Assembly: GCF_918797505.1 (NCBI RefSeq)
Contig: NC_092797.1
Coordinates: 25,805,372-25,869,371 of the forward strand
Direction: 5' to 3'
Source: Bemisia tabaci
Taxonomy: Eukaryota; Arthropoda; Insecta; Hemiptera; Aleyrodidae
DNA: 64,000 nucleotides
In this document: positions 12,276 through 24,023 of the stretch, piece after piece
Position numbering within the stretch: position 1 is the first letter of the stretch
Layout of the letters: every line of letters starts with the position of its first letter
The notes under the pieces: model-generated
What the model was told of the DNA's origin: nothing
The model's database searches: none
Seen by the model: only the letters and a program-made list of their open reading frames with translations
Made by a program: the position numbers and the translations under genes

Positions 12276-13046
12276 CATAGGCGGTTCCACGTGGATTCAC
12301 GGGGGTTCGCGTGAACCGACAAGCCGAATTAATTGTGACACCAAAAGTGCAACATTTTCAAAAAGAAATTTGATCAAATTAAATTGTTAACTGTTTATTT
12401 GTCTACTTTTTGTAAGACATTTCTATGTTACACGAGCAATTGACTTTAAAACATTTTCGGTTCATTTCCTAATTTTTAATGTTCTAAAAATTTGAATAAT
12501 AGGGGAAGAAACATAGAATACCTCGATGTAAACCGTGAAGTTTGTCTCCTCAATACTACGATATTCAAGTTGAAAATATGTCAAAAGAGCGTCCGTGAGA
12601 GATTCAATTTCCAAAATTTTCCGGAAGAGGTCCTCCGGACCCCATAGTCTTATTAATGTGCTGGTTACACGCTCAAATTTCCATCAATTTCCGATCAAAT
12701 GGTGACTGGTGCGCACCATCTACCATCAAATTTCTGCGGCCTGCAAAAATTTGATGGTAGATGATGGAGCTGTGGGGCTCATCCTTCATCTGATTTCCAC
12801 ACAACCGTGCTTATTTCAATCAACACGCTGTTTTAATTAATTTTACTCATCAATCTAGATAACTCTCGACCGCCATCTTGGTCATCATTTTGATCGGAAT
12901 TTGACGGAAAGCGTGTAACCAGGCCATTTAGGGAGGAGGGGGTGCCCCCACTGCCTCCGGCGCCCTCAGAACCCCCACTTGCGCGCCAACAAGATGGTTC
13001 TAATTCTCTTAGCACCCCAAAGTACAGAGGTCTAGAACCACCTATG
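12276..13046. mobile_element. hAT-like CATAGGCGGTTC element, itself carrying a MITE
   Basis: 771 bp, ends CATAGGCGGTTCCACG and TCTAGAACCACCTATG. Flanks CCGCAAAC (12268-12275) and CCTCAAAC (13047-13054) match at 7 of 8 positions, as expected for hAT. It contains the GGCCTGG MITE at 12657-12926. Confidence 0.78.
12657..12926. mobile_element. GGCCTGGTTACAC MITE, copy 2 (innermost of a triple nest)
   Basis: 270 bp, closely matching copy 1 including GGTGACTGGTGCGCACCAT and the end GTGTAACCAGGCCA. A few extra bases in the centre duplicate the ATTTGATGGTAGAT region. Confidence 0.85.
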
Positions 13047-13087
13047 CCTCAAACGAGATACGTAGTTTGGGAGTTACATCGTCGATA

Positions 13088-15189
13088 TGCTGTCAATGAC
13101 TTTGCTTGAGAATCTAAACCCACCCTCGACTATTGCGATTATGGATATTTCGGGTCTTGTCGCGGTCGACGAGGCACTGGAATAATGACAAACGAATGGA
13201 TAGAGGATAGAGCTGAAGGGCATTCCTCGAGGCGCATCCCTCTACTCCTCTGCCTTGCACTGTACCCAACTTGCTCATTCCAAGTTGCATTAATACAATC
13301 AATTTCCGAACTGGAACAAACAACTGTTTACAGATAGAGGAATAGAGATCATAGTTTGCTCTGTGGCCACTCTAGCCGCCTCTGGTGGCATTCCCACCCT
13401 TTCTTTCCACTTCTAACTGAGCCACCCTGATGCCAGCTTGCCAAGAATTCACTTCTAACACCACCTTTTAGTGTCAACGTAGCGCGGGCAAGTGCTCTTT
13501 ATCTATAAAATTATTATATATCCTCACGGTACGTAAAAGTGAAGGAAGTCGGACCACACAAACAATTTTTAACGGAAATCTATTAATCGATAAACCATTA
13601 TATAAAATTTTTTGATTAAAATACTTGAGTGGGTGCTTCTACAGAAAAGCTCAATCCATGCGTTCAAAACGGCTCATCCCTCAATTTTATTCTTGGACTC
13701 GTGTTGGTTCTTTGCTTAAAATTAATGCAGCTCACTCATCCCTTTCCACCCACACATTTCCCATCATCAAGCACATAATCATCACATCTACCCATCATCA
13801 TTGACAGTAAGTTAAGAGAAAGTGCCTCTAAAGTGTCGCGGCATTCTGTATTACTACCTCATAGTGTAAAATAATTGTTTATATTTCTCGTTGAGAAGGT
13901 AACAAAAATTCAAACAATAAGAAAAAAAAAAAATTAATGCAAAACCGCGCCACGTCCGAAATTATGTACTTGTATTGGAAGAGTTTGATAATATGATGAA
14001 AATGGATTAAAAAAAAGCGCTTTTATAGAAATTTTTACTAAATACAAGTAAACTGAAATAGTATTTGTAATAGCATCTGAATAGCTGTAGAAAAAATTGT
14101 GAATAAATTATGTGTAAATCACCCCTCCCTATCACCTCCTCCGGACGTAATTCAGTATTTGTATTCCTACGTGATGACTGCAATACGTCCCATACACATG
14201 AAGGCCTCGTTGCCTGCTCATTACCTTACATCGGCTGAGTCTTGTTCCTCATCAATTATCATGTTTTGGAAAATATCAAGAATTCCTCTGAATCCAGCAC
14301 GCAAAAATAATGTATTAACATGGAGAATTAAAATTACGATGTGAATTTTTTTAATGAAGCTTATTTTACTTCCATCCGCTGTCATAATCAGCGATACTAC
14401 ATCGATGAACAGGAGACAGGACTTCACGGGATTACCTAATCAAATGTGGCACCCGGGTAACAATAGAGAGTATGCATTTTCTCCCTCTCGCCATTCTTTA
14501 ACCCCTTCTCCCCTCTCTTCGTCATACCAAGCCCCCCCACCCCCCCCCCCCCCCGGCGCAGTCTAATCGCCTCACCACCAAAAATCCGGCATTTCTCAAA
14601 TCACGAATGGAGATAACTTTGGAGCCAAATTTCAGCTTATGGCCCGGGAAGTTTCGCATTCCGCTCGGAAGTTGAGCGCGTATTGTAAAGTACGTTTTGT
14701 TTCCTTCTCAGCTCCTCCTTTTCCTGACTGTCCGTGAAGTTGCTCAACTCCTAAGAATAAACTATCAGTTCGCTCTTCACGAGGAAGTCATCAATCTGAT
14801 ACGGAACAGCCGGATATATTGCAAAATGACTAACGTCAGAAGCACATTCTCCTCTTTCATCCTCCCGCACCACATGCATTATGACATCTATGAAGTTGAA
14901 TTTTTTGTTTTCTTTCCAAAGATTTTGGCGCGCTTCGCCGGTTGAATGTCTTTTCGGTCAGAAAACAAAATTTTATTGGAGGATATGGACAATGTTGAAC
15001 CCTTCAAAATGTATCTTCCTCCAAGTATAAAGAATCAGTCGACAGTTATCAAAGTTGAATTGAAAATGTCAGCTTGTACCGGTTGAAATCACAGAGTTTA
15101 GTCTTGAATGTTACTGATATAAAACAATATTAATCAATAACGACAAATAAGACAAAATATACTAAGAAGTGGCCCGAATACTGTATGTA
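13088..15189. other. Non-coding, no recognised element
   Basis: No gene seen. It includes an A-run near 13922 and a C-run at about 14539-14554. The frames at 14099-14566 and 14697-14945 are unsupported. Confidence 0.45.
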
Positions 15190-15334
15190 ACAAGGTGGAG
15201 AAATGGTACTGGGTCCACACATTTCGCGGGGAAATCAAAACCAAAAGTTCTAAAAATTATAATTAGAGTCAAAAACAATATTAAATGATTTCCCCGAGAA
15301 ATTGTGTGTACCCAGCACCATTTCTCCACCTTGT
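15190..15334. mobile_element. Small MITE, ACAAGGTGGAGAAATGG ends
   Basis: 145 bp. Inverted ends ACAAGGTGGAGAAATGG, then CTGGGT and GGGGAAATCA, repeat in inverse order on the right side. Single copy in the window. Confidence 0.7.
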
Positions 15335-16824
15335 TCAATACCAACATTTATCAACAAACTATGCTATTAAATTAATTTTATCAATTTTACAGATCCAGAA
15401 GATCAATGACAAACGCAAGTTCTACCTGTGATATTTAGGAGGATGAACAAGTATGCAAAATGCAATTATATTGTTTCGTTTTTTAAAATATAACGAAGGA
15501 CGTTACACTCTTTTCTATATGAAATCAACCCTCCAGATATCTGCACTAAAAGTCTAGCTAATAATTTCTCCAAACGATTGCAGTTTTTGCCTCCATCTAG
15601 ACTCAAATCTTAAGGAGTGCTATTAAATGCAGCTTAGCGATTAAAGCCGAAAAGGGTGTATTTTCCGGGACAAAAGGTTTTGAAGGGATTCCAAGACGCT
15701 TCACAACCTGTGGTTCGACGCATAAAAAGTGGCGCACTATTATTGTTTCCACATCATTTGGCATTCTCAATATTTTTGTCCATTCATCACGTAGCTTGCG
15801 AACGGGCATTAAGCTTCATTGAAAAGAACGGTTAAGAGCTCTTCCTCTTACATTCCTCACTTATTCATCCACTTAACCTTTAACATGTGGTTCTACCTGT
15901 TTTACATACATCTGGATAGTTTTCTGGTGAACATTGAAGAGCAGCAAGGAGCGAAGGTGTCCCGAAGGTTCATGATGGACGTTGGTTTATTTTTGAAACA
16001 GACTAATATGTAACCACAAGTCTGCCTCTTGTGGAACAAAAAGTGTTAACAATTAATGGTTGCAGTCATACGTCAACTCCTGTAATTGCACCATCCAGTA
16101 TTGGCACTAGAATTAACATTCATGTTTGATGCCCAAGTTGAACTTGGTGAAGAATGAACACAACACACTACTCGCGTTGCATTTGTGTTTTTATTACGGA
16201 ACAAACAATTAAATAATGGAATATGCAATTGAAAAATTCGAGACGTGAATGAAAAAGCATCGTATTTTAATGTTACCGAGCGTGATTTAACTCATCTTTA
16301 TTTTAAGAGTGTCCCGCGATTTTTTATCGTGTCTAACGATTAAATCGTTTTTCTTCATTCTTTAAACTCAAAATTTTGAGTCCAAGAGAACTTGCAGCTA
16401 TCAAAATCATTATTAACTTTTGCTTTATACCTGAATTTTAAATTATGTATCAAAACTTCCTCACTGAAACACTGTGAGGTTCAATTTAAATAGGATTGTG
16501 AACAGGTTTCCCTCAAATGAAACTCATTCGTTGGCCACATGCATTAATGATGATAATGGTTTCTTTATAAATCAATTATTCAGATTTAAATTTTTGTCAA
16601 AGCAATAATGGGTATTAAATATGCGAGGTAACTTGAAATACATCAGTTAACAGGTAGACAGGCCTTATTTGGTAGAGCAACTATGCGTTGAGTTAGGTTC
16701 CAACCTAAGAATACAACTATTTGAACTTCGGTGTGTTGCTCAGTATCATGCGCATTTGAAGGCGTTTTATATTGTCCCGACCGCGACTCACGGAGCGTTG
16801 AGTCCTCATGTGTTGCCTTTGAGT
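15335..16824. other. Non-coding, no recognised feature
   Basis: AT-rich. The 68-codon minus frame at 15603-15809 has a non-ATG start after degenerate sequence and was considered as a protein remnant, but shows no complete motif. Confidence 0.4.
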
Positions 16825-17106
16825 CGATAGCCGTGATTCGATCGATATCGAATCGATCGACAAATGTTTTAAATAACCGTTATCGATTCGATCGACATGA
16901 ATCGATCGAAAAACAAAAATGTGAAGCGATCGACAGTTAATTAAAAGAAAACCGTGTCGATTCTATCGACATGAATCGATCGCAAAACAAAAATGTGATC
17001 CGATCGACGCGGTTCAATCGACAACCGTGAATCAATCGACAGATTCGTAAATCGATCGATAAATTCGTGAATCGATCGACAAATTCGTGAATCGATCGAC
17101 AAACCT
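16825..17106. repeat. ATCGAT-rich minisatellite
   Basis: Dense ATCGATCGACA words. The right part is a tandem of a 20-base unit (ATCGATCGACAAATTCGTGA) in about four copies. The left part has a longer, looser unit with GACATGAATCGATCG followed by AAAACAAAAATGTGA. The frame at 16941-17222 (-) is a repeat by-product. Confidence 0.85.
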
Positions 17107-17270
17107 ATGGTTTTCGGTGACTGTAAAACTGCCTCTACGCGCGAAAATTTTGAAAAAGCGTGCTCCAAACTACGAAAATTGCGCTTTAAGGAGTGGATTT
17201 CAGACTTGATTAATGTAACCAATATGATTTTTGTGTCATTTAACCCATAACAAGTCTATCCACACTACTG

Positions 17271-17542
17271 CGGGCCGATTATTGAAATTGATAGACAAAG
17301 CGATAGACAAGGAAGACATGGGAAGTATGGAGCAATCGTGTTGGTTGAAATGTGTGGTTCTTATAGACTAAGGGAGAAAATGATGGACTAACTATCGGGT
17401 TCCTCGCGGTTCGCTGGTTATCTAGTCTATTACCTACCTCCTTTGTCCTTTGCAACCATCTGCCTCCACCGATAGGATCCCTCCATATCTCTTTTGTCTT
17501 CTTTGTCTATAGCTTTGTCTATCAATTTCAATAATCGGCCCG
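17271..17542. mobile_element. PIF/Harbinger-like MITE, copy 1 (TSD CTG)
   Basis: 272 bp with ends CGGGCCGATTATTGAAATTG and the inverse, continuing as ATAGACAAAGCGATAGACAA. Flanked by CTG on both sides. Copies at 52071 (TSD CAG) and 50817 agree on a 3-base CWG target, which is typical of PIF/Harbinger. Confidence 0.85.
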
Positions 17543-17545
17543 CTG

Positions 17546-18282
17546 GACTCCGGACTGGACTACTGGTCTACTCTTGCGTGTAGAAGACTCATTAAGGATT
17601 TCCTGAGTTAACTTTTCTTTGGACTGCGTGGCCAATTTGCTTTGATTTTAGTTCATCGACGCAAGTAATTCTTCAACCGTGTCAAATCTCACAAGAAACC
17701 CACAAGAAGCAAAAACAAAACCGTCAGTAAATTTTACTCAAGAAACGCTTTTCGGGGGAGGCTTGATGAAAAACGTCAAGTTACCTGAATTAGCCAAATC
17801 CCACTGTAAGCAGGGACTGGGGACTATACAGCAGGTGAAAAGGCACGTATGCTTTGACATTACGAGCACGCTGCTTAGCGGGGATCCCTGCGGCTCAGCC
17901 TATTATTTTAATCGCGGCAAAATGAACACGTTTTAATAGGCGTCTCATAATGAGTGAGCGGCAACTTTACCTATCCAATCAAGCACCCCCCCCCCCCCTC
18001 CCACACTCCACGCTGCAGGATGTGAGCTCGGATTCAATTTGAGTATCATCACGTACTCGACAATAATTCATCAGATTGAAGACAAGTGTCTCTGTGCCCC
18101 CTGCAGCTCGCGCTCTGATAGGAGGTTGAGGGGGGCCGCGGGGGGCTAATGTTCGCGGCTTTTCCGCTCTAGCACTGCCTCGCCGCGATAAAATTGTTGC
18201 CTCGAAATCCGTCCTCTCGCATTCCTTGATTATTTTTACCCCGGCCTAATGTCGACTACGTTAGAATCGTTTCGTGATTCTT
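17546..18282. other. Non-coding, no recognised feature
   Basis: Contains a C-run at about 17986-17998. The 85-codon frame at 17679-17936 lacks any family motif. Confidence 0.4.
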
Positions 18283-18674
18283 CACCGAAAAAAAAATCTC
18301 GGTGTATTTACTGAGAAAAGGGTGAAATTATCAAGAATTCAGGGTTCTATTTGATCCCAGTTTCTTCTCGGTAAAATTACCATTTACGGAATCCGTAATT
18401 TTACCGAGAAATCTCGGTAATTTTATTGGACCTTGGTAAATACGCCAATATTTTTTATCGACTGTGGTAGAATTACCGAGATGAAATGGCAAAGTTACCG
18501 GGAATTGATAACCAATAAAAGTGGTATTCCTACCTGAAAAAACGGTAAATATACCGGTTTTTAGGTAAGCTTACCAGTCTGTCTTGATAAAATTACCAAT
18601 AATTGGTAAAAAAAAGTGAGTTGGTAAAGGTACCAACGGACCGTGGTAAAAACGCCGAGAATTTTTTTTCAGTG
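18283..18674. mobile_element. MITE rich in GGTAA/TTACC inverted motifs
   Basis: 392 bp, ends CACCGAAAAAAAAATCTCGG and an inverse ending TTTTTCAGTG. The interior has more than a dozen GGTAA or TTACC words in both orientations, often as short palindromes such as GGTAAATATACC. Not coding. Confidence 0.78.
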
Positions 18675-19294
18675 TTTGGAGAATGAAAATTCCGATTCAA
18701 ATAGTTGAGACACTTACATTGTGTTAAAATTGGGGCCGTGGAAACTAATAATAAAGCAGTACTTACGTCATATAATTAGCTTCTCTCCGATTGAATCTTC
18801 CGCGGAATCTTCAAATCCTGCAAAACAAAAATGGAAGTAATCAGTTATACATTCTTAGCATAACTGAATCAATGTTATTAAAAAGTATATCGTGGAAATA
18901 TTTTTTTTTTTTTTTTTTAAAAAAAAACCAACAATCAGGGGGATATGTTGAGTCACTATCGGCTAAATGAAAGCAGGGTCACAGCGAGCGAAGTCAATTT
19001 TATAGTTAAAAGAAGAGAAGAATGTTTGTCTTTTTTTAAATCTGAAAATAAATGCGTTTACCCGGAGGAAGTGGTTTAGATAAGACTTTTATTATGCAGA
19101 TTCTTTCCCCTTTTTTATTGCGTAAACATGCATCCAAGTGCTCATTCCTGCAAGACTCTGTACTGCACGACTTTTCAGTGAATTTTTGTGAATATCTCCG
19201 TCAAAATATTCTTATTAGAGATTTACTCCAAGTTTTCAGCGAGATAATAACGATTTTTGTTCCGTTTAAAGTGGGTCAATGAAAATACTCTAAG
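18675..19294. other. Non-coding, with a T/A homopolymer
   Basis: 18 T followed by A residues at 18901-18927. The 76-codon frame at 19052-19282 is not supported. Confidence 0.4.
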
Positions 19295-19545
19295 ATACCA
19301 TTCTAATCGGTTCGCGATGTTGCAGACTTTCTGTCATACTTTATTTTTTAAATGGAAAACTACTTAACGTTAATTCTTAAAACCTCCCATGATTTTTCTT
19401 CTCTGTGCGAAATAAATCCTGAAAAAAATCTCCAGGAATCATGTTTATTTGGTTTCCTTCAAAAAAATAAAATGGGAGCCGAGATTTTTAAACACGGCAA
19501 AGGAGATACGTGGTTTGGGATTTTCACCGTCGATATTTTACACAT
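19295..19545. mobile_element. CGACGGTG-family MITE, copy E (left end worn)
   Basis: The right end reads GAGATACGTGGTTTGGGATT then TTCACCGTCGATAT. The interior contains TGTCATACTTTATTTTTTAA and TTCTTCTCTGTGCG shared with the other copies. The left terminus is degenerate. Confidence 0.72.
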
Positions 19546-20430
19546 AATTGTGCATTCTTTAACGCTTTAATAATAAGTGAGACAACATTTCCTGTCGAAA
19601 ACGTTCCTTTGCTCCGAAACACATACCAGCATGGTCCAACCTAGAGTCAAAAGTTTTTGAGAGTGTAGGTAGTTGAGAGAGGAGATGTATGTAGAAGCTG
19701 CACACATGCAAAACTAATTTGGGGAAAAGCTTTGGCGGTGAGAGATTCCTTTTGGTGTTAACGCTGTTCTTCAAATAAGCCGCGATTGATAGACACATTC
19801 ACTAACGATCCTCCAAAACACCGAGGCTCTCGTGGTGATTGCGGGAAAACTTGGGGGGGGGGGGGGGACAAAAGGATACCCTGTCGTTAAAATTCACTCC
19901 CGGAGGTTTGATTCAATTAAAACGAGTTTTGAGCCGGCGGCGCGCCAGTCCGCCAGCAGTGCCTCGTTATTTCGACCGAGTGGAAAAGTTGTGAGCACAG
20001 TGTGATCCAAAAACTCCCACTCTTACAGTGCGCCGCGCATTAGATACACGTGTTGAAGAACTGATAAGACTCATATAAGAAATTCCGTATGAGATTTTTT
20101 TAAACAGATATTTCACTATTTTAAAGGCAGGAGACAGGTTGCCGAAGAAGGTCCTTGATTGGGTTCCTCCTGGGATAAGACGCAGAGGCGGGCGCCCAAT
20201 GAAAGGTTGGGGGGGAGGGGATTGAAGCGGAAATGTTAAGGTGTTCATGCTCAATGCCCCAAGATTTATGGTTTGAAAGAGAGCAGTGGAGGTTAGGAGT
20301 CGCAGAGCGCGAGAGGGTGGTGTAAAGCGACTTATATGTATGTATTTCACAATTTTTCTTATGGTAGTAGAATCAATTCCCGTGAGATGACAAAAATGTC
20401 AATCTTGGCGTTTTAGCCACACCTCTGCCT
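19546..20430. other. Non-coding; 127-codon open frame of doubtful meaning
   Basis: Contains a G-run at about 19853-19867. The minus-strand frame at 19967-20350 is the longest here, but begins MKYIHISRFTPPSRALRLL and has no recognisable domain or supporting splice site. I do not call it a gene. Confidence 0.35.
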
Positions 20431-20658
20431 GACGGAAAAATTATATTGTTGATTTAACAATTGAATTGCTAAAAAAAAGTATGTTTCAATGTAGATTTTA
20501 CAACAAGAAAATGCTACTTTAACTACCTCCGTGTTTAAATTAGCTTACAATAGTGGTTGCAGTAGCATTTTTTTGTTGTGAAATCAATACGTTTAAATAT
20601 TGCAGTCACTTTTTCTTAGCGATTCAATTGTCAAATCAGCAATTAAATCTTTTCCGTG
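20431..20658. mobile_element. CACGGAAAAA MITE, copy 1
   Basis: Ends GACGGAAAAATTATATTG and an inverse ending AAATCTTTTCCGTG. The TGATTTAACAATTGAAT subterminal region is inverted on the other side. Related to 34619-34842. Confidence 0.72.
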
Positions 20659-21260
20659 CCGTCACGATTCAGTACTACGCAAGTAGTAATTTCAACCTGG
20701 CAAGAATTCGAGACTTATCACTATATTGAATTAAAATTTGTGCAAAGGTTTATCGATGGCGGAATTTGAACAATGCATTTCTCACTTGCTTTCTTTGCTT
20801 TCTCACGTTTGAAAAGCTCCGATTATGCTTCATTTTACCCCACGAAAAACAAATCAATATACTTCTCTGTAATTTTGCACGATTTTTTTCAGGATGAGTG
20901 AAGAAAATTCAAATACAACTTTAATCGAAACTTTTAGTTGGACTCCTTTTAAAGGAGAAAAACACGAGCGGTGACTTACGATGAACTCATATGAACTGAT
21001 ACTACATTTGATTTGCAATAGTTTCAACCACGACAGTAGAACATTCTGAAGTCTAGGTGAAATTAAATGCGTTGGTTTTTTTCGATGTTGTTATTAAAAA
21101 ATCAAAAATCAATTATAATGTTTCACAGGGCGCACGTAAATTTTTTTATAGAAAGAAACACTTTTGATGTATTTCACCACCCTGGCATGAAGAAGACAGA
21201 GCTATGTGTCTGTTTAGATAGCATTGTCGAACGGCAATATTCAACGAGTGACGTATAGCA
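20659..21260. other. Non-coding, no recognised feature
   Basis: AT-rich, no supported gene or repeat. Confidence 0.45.
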
Positions 21261-21490
21261 CATTGGATCGAGTCAATCAGAGAGGTCAGATATCAAATTC
21301 ATGACAAAAACTGCAAATATCGATGTTTAATTCGTCACATTTTCAATTTTAAGGGGTGCCTCCAGAAGAAAATTTCACGAGGAAACCAATAGAACTATTT
21401 TTAGAACCTCAACATTTTGTATAAACGGACCTATACACTTTTTAAAGTTTCCAAATTTTGTCCGACCTCTCCTATTGACACGATCCACTG
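21261..21490. mobile_element. CAGTNGAT MITE, copy 1
   Basis: 230 bp, ends CATTGGATCGAGTC and GACACGATCCACTG, with inner ends AGAGAGGTC / GACCTCTC. Matches the copy at 62458-62687, including AAGTTTCCAAATTTTGTCCG. Confidence 0.78.
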
Positions 21491-21691
21491 CGCGCAGCCG
21501 GTAAATCAGTCCACCATAGAATATCATCCTATGAATAAATTCCAAGCGTTGAGGAATTACCCGATCTATCATGTATAGGACATTGTGGATCTGATTTCTC
21601 CTCGTTCTGTATTTTCACTTTCGTAGTGCAAAAGATTATATTCAAATTCTCATTTTTGCGACAAGTCGCGTTAATTCATTGGCATTGCAAG

Positions 21692-21819
21692 CCAAGAAAT
21701 TTTTCAAACGCACTGTGCCGAAGTATCATCCCGTCCCACATATCGTTATGCTTGAACACGCTAACGGTTTTACGTTGGGCGCCTTCATTAAAAACCTACC
21801 CCCTCCCTTCGACACACAG
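21692..21819 (+). CDS. Candidate orphan exon, no recognised family
   Basis: After an AG at 21690-21691 the frame reads KKFFKRTVPKYHPVPHIVML and on through GFTLGAFIKNLPPPFDTQ, then stops being protein-like at a good donor CAG|GTGAGC at 21819/21820. The composition looks protein-like and the end matches a splice donor. I recognise no domain, and no partner exon is visible on the plus strand. It could equally be chance or an old transposon fragment. Confidence 0.18.
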
Positions 21820-23200
21820 GTGAGCTCAATGGGGCGCATACACGAAGTGAGATCATCCATTTTTCGTTAACTCCACCAGGGAAACGGTTTCGTCAATACA
21901 TTTGACGAATAGTTTTTGTGAGAGATTTTCAGAGGCTCTCTGCACTCTCTGCACTCAAGTCCTTATTGTGGGGCTGAAATTAGTCGAATGATGGTTGTTC
22001 ACCGAGTATATACCGAGCTGGTCAGAGTCTCAGGTTAATTTTTGTGAATTTACCTTTAAGAGCAAGTAATTCAGAAACCATCAAGATCTCAATTTCCTAA
22101 GAGATTGTAAACATTTTTCCGCTCTTCAAAGTTCAAAGGCTTCAATTAAGTGTTGCCACTTTTGAATCTACAACCTTTTATCGTTGCAATACGTGTTAGA
22201 AATGCTAGTACTAGCAAATGATTAAAATTTCGTAATATTTTCTCTTAAATTAATTTATCTTTTCATCCTATATTTGAAGTTCGAGAGAAAATTTTGAAAA
22301 ATATGCATACTTGAGGACCGCAAGGTCGTGCTTTTTTCGTTTGTATTAATTGTAGCATTATAACGTGAAATCTTTGGTAAAGATCCGGACGGATGTAAAA
22401 ACTCAATTTGAACCTTTCTTAATTGCAAAGCAACCGCACATTACTCTCAAGATGTTTCATTTATAGTTACGACGAAAAGAGCTGTTTTCATTCTGAATAA
22501 CCGAACTTTGAACTCTTTTCATTGATAGTTATTCAGTGCAAAAGGGATAAGATCATCCCTTTATTTTTCTAATTTTACATATTCAGAAACAATTTCACTG
22601 CAAAAGTTGATTATAAAACTTTCCATTTTGTATAATAAACTACGCGAGATTAACAGAGATTATTTTGAATGGTGCTTCATCCCAGATCTTCTTCGTAAGC
22701 TCTCTGAAGATGCAGTTCTTTCCCGTTGCAGCTAATTCAATTAAAGATTTCCTCAAATCTCATTTAGTGCACGTTTTATTCTTCTTTGGTCCTGTAAGTT
22801 TCCATTTTTCGTAAAGTGCGGATCGGACAAGTAATCCTTGTAAAAAAACAGACTGACTGGATTGTAGAAACTCTCATTTCCTCAAAGATAGAATATGGTG
22901 TACCTTTTTACTGCTCCTCAAGTTTGTAATTCCTGAAATAAGTGACTGTAAAGGGTAATATTTCGAGGCTTCTTAAAATGTGACCCACAATAAGTGAAGA
23001 GGGCAAGCAAATGAAGTAGCAGAGGGAATTGAAAGCTCAAAACTCTTAAAAAAATAAGTTGTAACATCTCCAAAACTTCATTCTAAACAAATTCGGGTAA
23101 CTATCTCCGTGTTTTTAAGTCTTTCTTATTATTTTTAGGAATAAAAATAATGATGTAGATGACTGAACTAACGTTGATGTTTTACAGAAGTGCATTATGT
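21820..23200. other. Non-coding, no recognised feature
   Basis: AT-rich, no gene, repeat or element recognised. Confidence 0.45.
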
Positions 23201-24015
23201 CAGGGCCGGATTAAGAGGGTGGCCATATGGGCCGCGGCCCATGGCGGCAAAATTAGGGGGCGGCAAATTTTGCATTTTTTTTTAAATGCAGAAATCGAAT
23301 TCAGAAAAAAATTAGAAACAAGAAAAGGTGACAAAATCTCTCATTTCCTGAGAGTTCATTAATTTCTAATTTTGTCGTATTTCGGTGATATAAAAGACTG
23401 GGCACCTTTAATTAGTTGAGTTAAGAGAGAGACCAAACACGTAATTTGGCCTGGAGCGGCGCGGCGCGGCGCAAAGAGAAATGATGACGAGGACTTGAGA
23501 TGAAAAGGAGAAGCCCTCGACGCGGCGGTCGGTATGTAACACATATTCGCGCCTACGAGACTGCATGAATACTTCACGCATTGCGTCAAACAGTACGGTC
23601 AACAGCGGTCGGCGCGGCGAGAAACGCACAGTGCCTACAAGACTACATGAATACTTCACGCATTGCGCCAAATACAGTGTGGTCAGCGTGGCACGGCGGC
23701 GGAAGTTAAAATTATTAAATTACATTTATGTTTGTTCTTTCTTAATTTTTTAGTTCATTTCTTACAAATGAAAGGCCTTGTCAATTAGAGATAGGTTTAC
23801 GGAACTGAACTTTCGCGCGAAGTTCCGTGAACTTTTGCTAGTAGTGTTGACAGGGCTTACGCAAAAAATGTGTCCAACACGAGTGAACGCGTCTTATGCA
23901 CCCTTCCCCTCCGACACGTTCACTTGATGGTTTTCATTGATGTTTCAAAATGAATGAGAAGTAGGCGGCAAAATACAGGCGGCCTATGGGCGGCAAGTAG
24001 GTAAATCCGGCCATG
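23201..24015. mobile_element. hAT-type CAGGGCCGGATT element, copy 2 (perfect 8-bp TSD)
   Basis: 815 bp, flanked by CATTATGT at 23193-23200 and 24016-24023. The right end is mutated (CCATG instead of CCCTG). As in copy 1 the centre has two units of GCCTACAA/GA ... ATACTTCACGCATTGCG (about 23548 and 23631) amid GCGGCG-rich sequence. Confidence 0.9.
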
Positions 24016-24023
24016 CATTATGT

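Larger units (their letters stand above)
12053..13087. mobile_element. CGACGGTG-family MITE, copy D, split by an hAT-like element
   Basis: The left half at 12053-12275 and right half at 13047-13087 match the copy at 19.3 kb (GTTTGCGACGTTGCAGACTT, ending TTACATCGTCGATAT). The break holds the 12276-13046 insertion. Confidence 0.78.

Noticed and set aside
15603..15809. Possible THAP-type DNA-binding remnant on the minus strand
   Set aside because: The expected C2CH zinc ligands are missing and the similarity is only impressionistic.
16941..17222. 93-codon minus frame rich in IDR and SIDSR
   Set aside because: Translation of the ATCGAT minisatellite.
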